This document shows positions 16,984 to 20,416 of a stretch of DNA of 20,416 nucleotides, piece after piece. This stretch comes from Chara braunii (lineage: Eukaryota > Streptophyta > Charophyceae > Charales > Characeae), in NCBI GenBank assembly GCA_003427395.1, contig BFEA01000737.1, forward strand, positions 535,048 through 555,463. Direction: 5' to 3'. The notes below the pieces were generated by a model. It ran no database searches. It was not told the DNA's origin and was given only the letters and a program-made list of their open reading frames with translations. How positions within the stretch are numbered: the stretch's first letter is position 1; each line of letters opens with the position of its first letter. The position numbers and the translations under genes are program-made.

Positions 16984-17839
16984 TTACCGGCGCCCACGAC
17001 CACCTCCCCTACCTCCTCTTGCCCTCGATTCTCCACCACGACCACCTCCGCGCTCTCGCCCGAACTGTGAGCGATCATCACGGTCACGACCACCACCTCC
17101 TCTTCTCCCACCCGACTCGTTGCCATCCCCACCATACCACCTGCTTCCGCTGTCACTTCGGCCTCCTCTACCCCCATTACTCCTCCTCTCGTATCCGTTG
17201 CCGCCACCCCCCCTTCCTCCGTAGTCCCTACCCCTTTCACTTTGGCCTCCTCGGCCACCTTGTGGAGGGCGGTAAGTTCTCTCCGCGACACCATCATCAT
17301 CGATGTCACGCCCCCTTCCGGCATATTCTTCGCCCCTCTCACTTCTGCTCCCATTCACTCCGCGCTGCGCATCAAACATTCTCTGCTCGACGTTATCGTC
17401 ACCCTCGTTGCTGCTCTCCAAAGACCCATCTGGAGAGCTGAAATCAGGCGTCCATTCTTCGAACTTCTTCGCCCTCGGCTCACCAGTGCGTTCTCCTCGA
17501 CCCCCCTCGGAAAACGAGTCCTGTTGCCTACCACGGCTGCTCATCTCGCCATAGCTGCCACCACGGTCACCCCGTCCACCAAATTCACGGTCGTGGCCAC
17601 GACGATCACCCCTTCCCCCCCGTTCGCCTCCCTCACCACGGCTAAACCTCCCACCTCGGCGGTCATTACCCCCCCCATACCTATCGTCCCTCTCCCTCCC
17701 GTATCCGTCACTGTAACCCCCTCTTCCAGAAGATCGTCTGTCATCCCCGTATGACCCTCGGCTGGAACCCCCCCCATCCTCTTTCTCTACTCCACATCCT
17801 CGGCATTCGTCGTTTCTTGCAAAATTGATGTAATTGCAT
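16984..17839 (-). CDS. Terminal exon of RanBP2-type zinc-finger protein with RGG-rich tail
   Basis: 3' exon of a plant-form RanBP2 zinc-finger protein. The acceptor is GGATCGTGCAG, with the exon starting at 17839 and completing a Ser codon begun in the upstream exon; TAA is at 16984-16986. The exon opens CNYINFARNDECRGC, the second half of a finger whose first half (GDWKCPS) is at the end of exon 19922-20050. Spliced, they give W-x-C-x2-C-x3-N-x6-C-x2-C. About 265 residues of Gly/Arg/Asp/Ser-rich sequence follow with many RGG and GRGG motifs, an acidic island (FEEWTPDFSSPDG...), and the end RGGRGGGRGRR. RanBP2 fingers of this type bind single-stranded RNA, and RGG tails bind RNA and promote condensates; arginine methylation is common. 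The NFARN finger resembles the VAR3/OZ organelle RNA-editing group of plants, but the RGG tail is closer to nuclear RNA-binding proteins, so localisation is open. The minus-strand coding region makes long false ORFs on the plus strand. Confidence 0.85.
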
Positions 17840-18023
17840 CTGCACGATCCAGACATGAAACAGATCCCAACATGTGGCTAGATTAGCATTGCGCACAAAA
17901 CGGAAGACAGCCCACGAGTGGAATCGCACTCAAGTCAAAAACAACTACACATTGTACACAACCATTTTTTTTCCTCCACTCTTTTGGCAGTATGCTGCAT
18001 CCAATCCAAGCCACACAAACTGC

Positions 18024-18027
<4 letters not shown>

Positions 18028-18057
<30 letters not shown>
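18028..18057. repeat. Poly-A run of 30
   Basis: Thirty uninterrupted A on the plus strand within the intron. In the transcript it is poly-U. It could be a retroposon tail, but no body is recognised next to it. Confidence 0.9.
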
Positions 18058-18059
<2 letters not shown>

Positions 18060-18146
18060 AAAGACACCGGCCAAATTGCAAGAGGCTGTCATTAAAAAGC
18101 AACTTGATTCCCTGTCCATTCTGTTCCAATAACCTGGTCATGGCCT

Positions 18147-18172
18147 CACACACACACACACACACACACACA
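18147..18172. repeat. (CA)n microsatellite
   Basis: About 13 CA units within the intron. Confidence 0.95.
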
Positions 18173-18304
18173 ATTCTGAATTTTGTGACGTGTCCCATTT
18201 CTCCTGAGCAGCAAGCCACACAACACAGTAGAGGGAGGGGAAGTTCGACTAATGAGAATAGGAGGAAGTTTGTGGTGCTTCCTATCCAACCCCCCTCCTT
18301 TTCC

Positions 18305-18400
18305 CCATAGCTAAGGGTCATCTCCCTATATCCAAGTGGCTAAGGGACAGCTTGCTATAGCCAAGCAGCTATGGGACAGCTTCCTTAGCAGCAAGCTCCC
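18305..18400. repeat. Outlying block of the AGCTATGGGACAGCT array
   Basis: Several units of the form GCTAAGGGACAGCTTGCTATA and AGCTATGGGACAGCTTCC, the same motif as the main array starting near 18900. The two blocks are separated by about 500 bp of unrelated sequence. Confidence 0.75.
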
Positions 18401-18899
18401 CACCTTTGCAATTTCCGACTTCATACAATCGATCACCTTGTCATTTCCACGTGCAATTCTGTGCTTTAGCTCATTCTTCGGAGGAGCAAGACGCAAGACA
18501 CAGCACATAATACACAGGGGAAGCACACATAAAGTGTTAAAAACCGCAAAATGCATAGAGCCTCTCGAGGAGCGGACACTTCACGTCTGCACATTGTGTC
18601 GAGCATGTCTTGCTGCACTTCTGGCCTGCCCCTGTGAAATTGTTTTGGGCCGTCTGCATGGTACTACAAGCAGCAATGGACCATAAAAGAGTATCACAAG
18701 AAAAGACTCCACTTGAAAGGATAAAATTTCATAAAAATCCACGCACTCTCACTCCTAGGCCAAAAAAAGGATCTTGGCCGAGGAGCGGCAAAATTCAATC
18801 AGGTAATTGGCTAATCATGCTTAGAAGTCAAGTGCTGCCAGCGTGGACTTAGCTCTAATCAGCGTCATTGAATCAAACTCACGATAAAGACCTTTCTGT

Positions 18900-19540
18900 A
18901 CTTAGTTAGCTATGGGAAGGTGTCATAGCTAAGTAGCTACGGCTTGTCTATGACGGCTGTACGCCCTGTCTATGACACCTTCCTAGAGCTAAGTAGCTAC
19001 GGGACAGCTGTGGCAAATGTCCCTTAGCCTTAGGAAGCTATAGGAGCTTGCATGAGGAAGGGGAAACAAGAGTTCGCAAAACGGTGTCCCCTAGTCCCTT
19101 AGCTATAGGAACCCTTAGCGCTATACGAAGCTGTCCCATAGCTACTTAGATATGGGAAGCTGTCCCTATAGGAACCCTTAGCTATAGGAAGGTATAGGAA
19201 GCTGTCCCATAGCTACTTAACTATGGGACAGCTGTCCCTATAGGAACCCTTAGCTATAGGCAGCTGTCCCTATAGGAACCCTTAGCTATAGGCAGCTGTC
19301 CCATATCTCCTTAGCTATGGGAAGCTGTCACTATAGGGACCGTTAGCTATGGGAAACGGTTCCTATAGGAACCCTTAGCTCTAGAAAGCTGTGCCTTAGC
19401 CACTTGTAGAAATATACGGAGATGTCCCTTAGCTATAGGAAAGCTGTCCCATAGCTATGGGAAAGCTGTCTCTTCGCTATGACAAATCTTGGTCCCTTAG
19501 CTATGAGAAAGCTCAGTCCCTTGCTGAAGAAAAGATGTCC
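18900..19540. repeat. Self-complementary satellite-like array in the intron
   Basis: Some 20 or more short units built from AGCTATGGGA, AAGCTGTCCC, CCTATAGGAACCCTTAGC and TAGCTACTTAGCTA, in both orientations. Unit spacing varies between about 20 and 45 bp. A frequent larger unit is CTGTCCCTATAGGAACCCTT plus AGCTATAGG, tandem at 19160-19290. CCCATAGCT and AGCTATGGG are exact complements, so neighbouring units can pair into hairpins such as that at about 19202-19233. No ORF. Confidence 0.85.
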
Positions 19541-19551
19541 CTTAGCAGGAG

Positions 19552-19661
19552 AGGAAAACCCGTCCTGTTCGCCTTCTTCCACAATGTTCCCTTGGTTGTC
19601 TCTTAGCTATGACAAAGCTGGGTCCCTTGGAAAACCCGTCCTGTTCGCCTTCTTCCACCAT
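19552..19661. repeat. Direct repeat of ~33 bp, 76 bp apart
   Basis: GGAAAACCCGTCCTGTTCGC followed by CTTCTTCCAC(A/C)ATGTT occurs at about 19552-19585 and 19628-19661, one mismatch. It sits at the edge of the hairpin array. Confidence 0.9.
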
Positions 19662-19669
19662 GTTTCAGA

Positions 19670-19785
19670 TTACTAATTATTTAACTGAACAGTGAACTAT
19701 TTGACTGAAGTATTTGTTTAACTATTTGACTGTTTATTTCAATTTAATTTGACTATTATTTAACTGTTTATTTAACAATTTCACG
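19670..19785. repeat. AT-rich degenerate repeat
   Basis: Repeated ACTATTTGACTG and TGTTTATTTAAC-like words, five or more loose copies, inside the intron. Confidence 0.6.
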
Positions 19786-19921
19786 CTGAACCTTAGCAGG
19801 AGAGGAAATTTTACAGGACAGAAAGGAGAGCATGGGGTCGATCAAAAAAACAGAGCCCAAGCTATCAGCATGCTGTCAAAACAACACATTGGGTGAGGAG
19901 AGTTTTCGGTTCGGTTCTTAC

Positions 19922-20050
19922 GAGGGGCATTTCCAGTCGCCTGGCTTCATTTCAACCCGCTGGCCTGCGACATAGACTGGCGAGGCCTCCTTCTTGTCAG
20001 TGTTGCAATTGCGGCACTCGCTGTTCCGTGCAAAATTGACAAAATGGCAT
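19922..20050 (-). CDS. Internal exon of the RanBP2-type zinc-finger gene
   Basis: A 129-nt internal exon (43 codons, phase 2 at both ends) on the minus strand. The acceptor is TTTGTGGCTTTGCAG before 20050; the donor is CTC|GTAAGAACC after 19922. It encodes the second half of one RanBP2 finger (CHFVNFARNSECRNC), a linker (TDKKEASPVYVAGQRVEMKP), and the first half of the next finger (GDWKCP plus a split Ser). The first half of the upstream finger must lie in an exon beyond the right edge of the window; none is visible in 20051-20416. Because its length is a multiple of three and both ends have the same phase, the exon can be skipped or duplicated without a frameshift. Confidence 0.85.
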
Positions 20051-20416
20051 CTGCAAAGCCACAAAAGCCCAGACAGAGAAGCACAACACCCAGTCCGACC
20101 GTTCGGCAAATAAGCGACATCTGGCAAAACTACCCTCTTCCCCTCAATAGAACCCACAGTCATTACAGCAGTCGCAGGTCACAATGAGTCGCTCACATGG
20201 GGCGGCATCTTTTTATAAAACGGTGGTACATTACAGCGCGATAATGACACGGTGCGTTCTGTTCGGGTGATGACGGTTGGGTGAAAATTGTTGAGCAGGT
20301 CGCAATGAGTCGCTCACGGGGAACCCCTCGCTGAATGCGAGAGGGAGTACGGAAAAGGGAACATCTGCCGAGAGGGGAAGAATGATGTGTTAAGATGCAA
20401 AGATATAACGGCGGGG
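20051..20416 (-). other. Upstream intron sequence with a 28-bp direct repeat
   Basis: Probably intron of the zinc-finger gene. GCAGGTC(A/G)CAATGAGTCGCTCAC occurs at about 20174 and 20297. No further GDW-type half-finger exon is seen before the window ends. Confidence 0.5.

Larger units (their letters stand above)
17840..19921 (-). other. Phase-2 intron (2082 bp) of the zinc-finger gene
   Basis: On the minus strand it starts GTAAGAACC at 19921 and ends TCGTGCAG at 17840. It joins TC to A, restoring a Ser codon inside the zinc finger. It contains a 30-bp poly-A (poly-T in the transcript), a (CA)n, and a large self-complementary repeat array at 18305-19540, plus a 76-bp-spaced duplication. Confidence 0.8.

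Noticed and set aside
17019-17754. Long plus-strand ORFs (140 and 170 codons)
   Set aside because: They are antisense shadows of the RGG-rich exon; repetitive GGN codons keep the other strand open.

Overview
The window looks like eukaryotic nuclear DNA, most likely from a green-lineage organism with a large, repeat-rich genome; a charophyte-type alga such as Chara is my guess, not something proved here. The signs are spliced genes with GT/AG borders, very low gene density, many microsatellites and homopolymers, foldback elements, a decayed LINE, and a RanBP2-type zinc-finger protein of the plant form (C-x2-C-x3-N-x6-C-x2-C). No operon, Shine-Dalgarno or CRISPR signal is present.

Layout. Bases 1-58 fold as a complete type III hammerhead ribozyme, cut off by the left edge of the window. 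A 112-bp palindromic element (261-372) follows, then the 3'-terminal exon (441-1586, +) of an unrecognised protein with a coiled coil and a long poly-Gly tail. From 1.6 to 8.3 kb there is no convincing protein gene. That stretch holds two copies of a ~124-bp MITE family, tandem repeats with units of 10/153, 42 and 72 bp, a poly-C and a 30-bp poly-G run, and a U6 snRNA-like sequence enclosed by ~20-bp inverted repeats (7368-7492). A frameshifted LINE ORF2 C-terminus with a zf-RVT zinc motif lies at 8363-9576. From 9.6 to 16.9 kb the sequence is again repeats: a TIR element at 10610-10740, microsatellites, two hammerhead-like degenerate motifs, a possible LTR (13692-14092) and an AT-rich foldback (14397-14709).

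At 15423-15773 there is a perfect 123-bp inverted duplication centred on two head-to-head Tn5 mosaic ends. This is the Nextera mate-pair junction adapter, so the local assembly is artefactual.

The right end holds the last two visible exons of a minus-strand RanBP2 zinc-finger/RGG protein (19922-20050 and 16984-17839). Their 2.08-kb intron contains a self-complementary satellite-like array. The second complete zinc finger exists only after splicing.

The genes do not form a pathway. The interest lies in the RNA-related elements (hammerhead, U6-derived element, hairpin array inside an intron) and in one clear assembly artefact.
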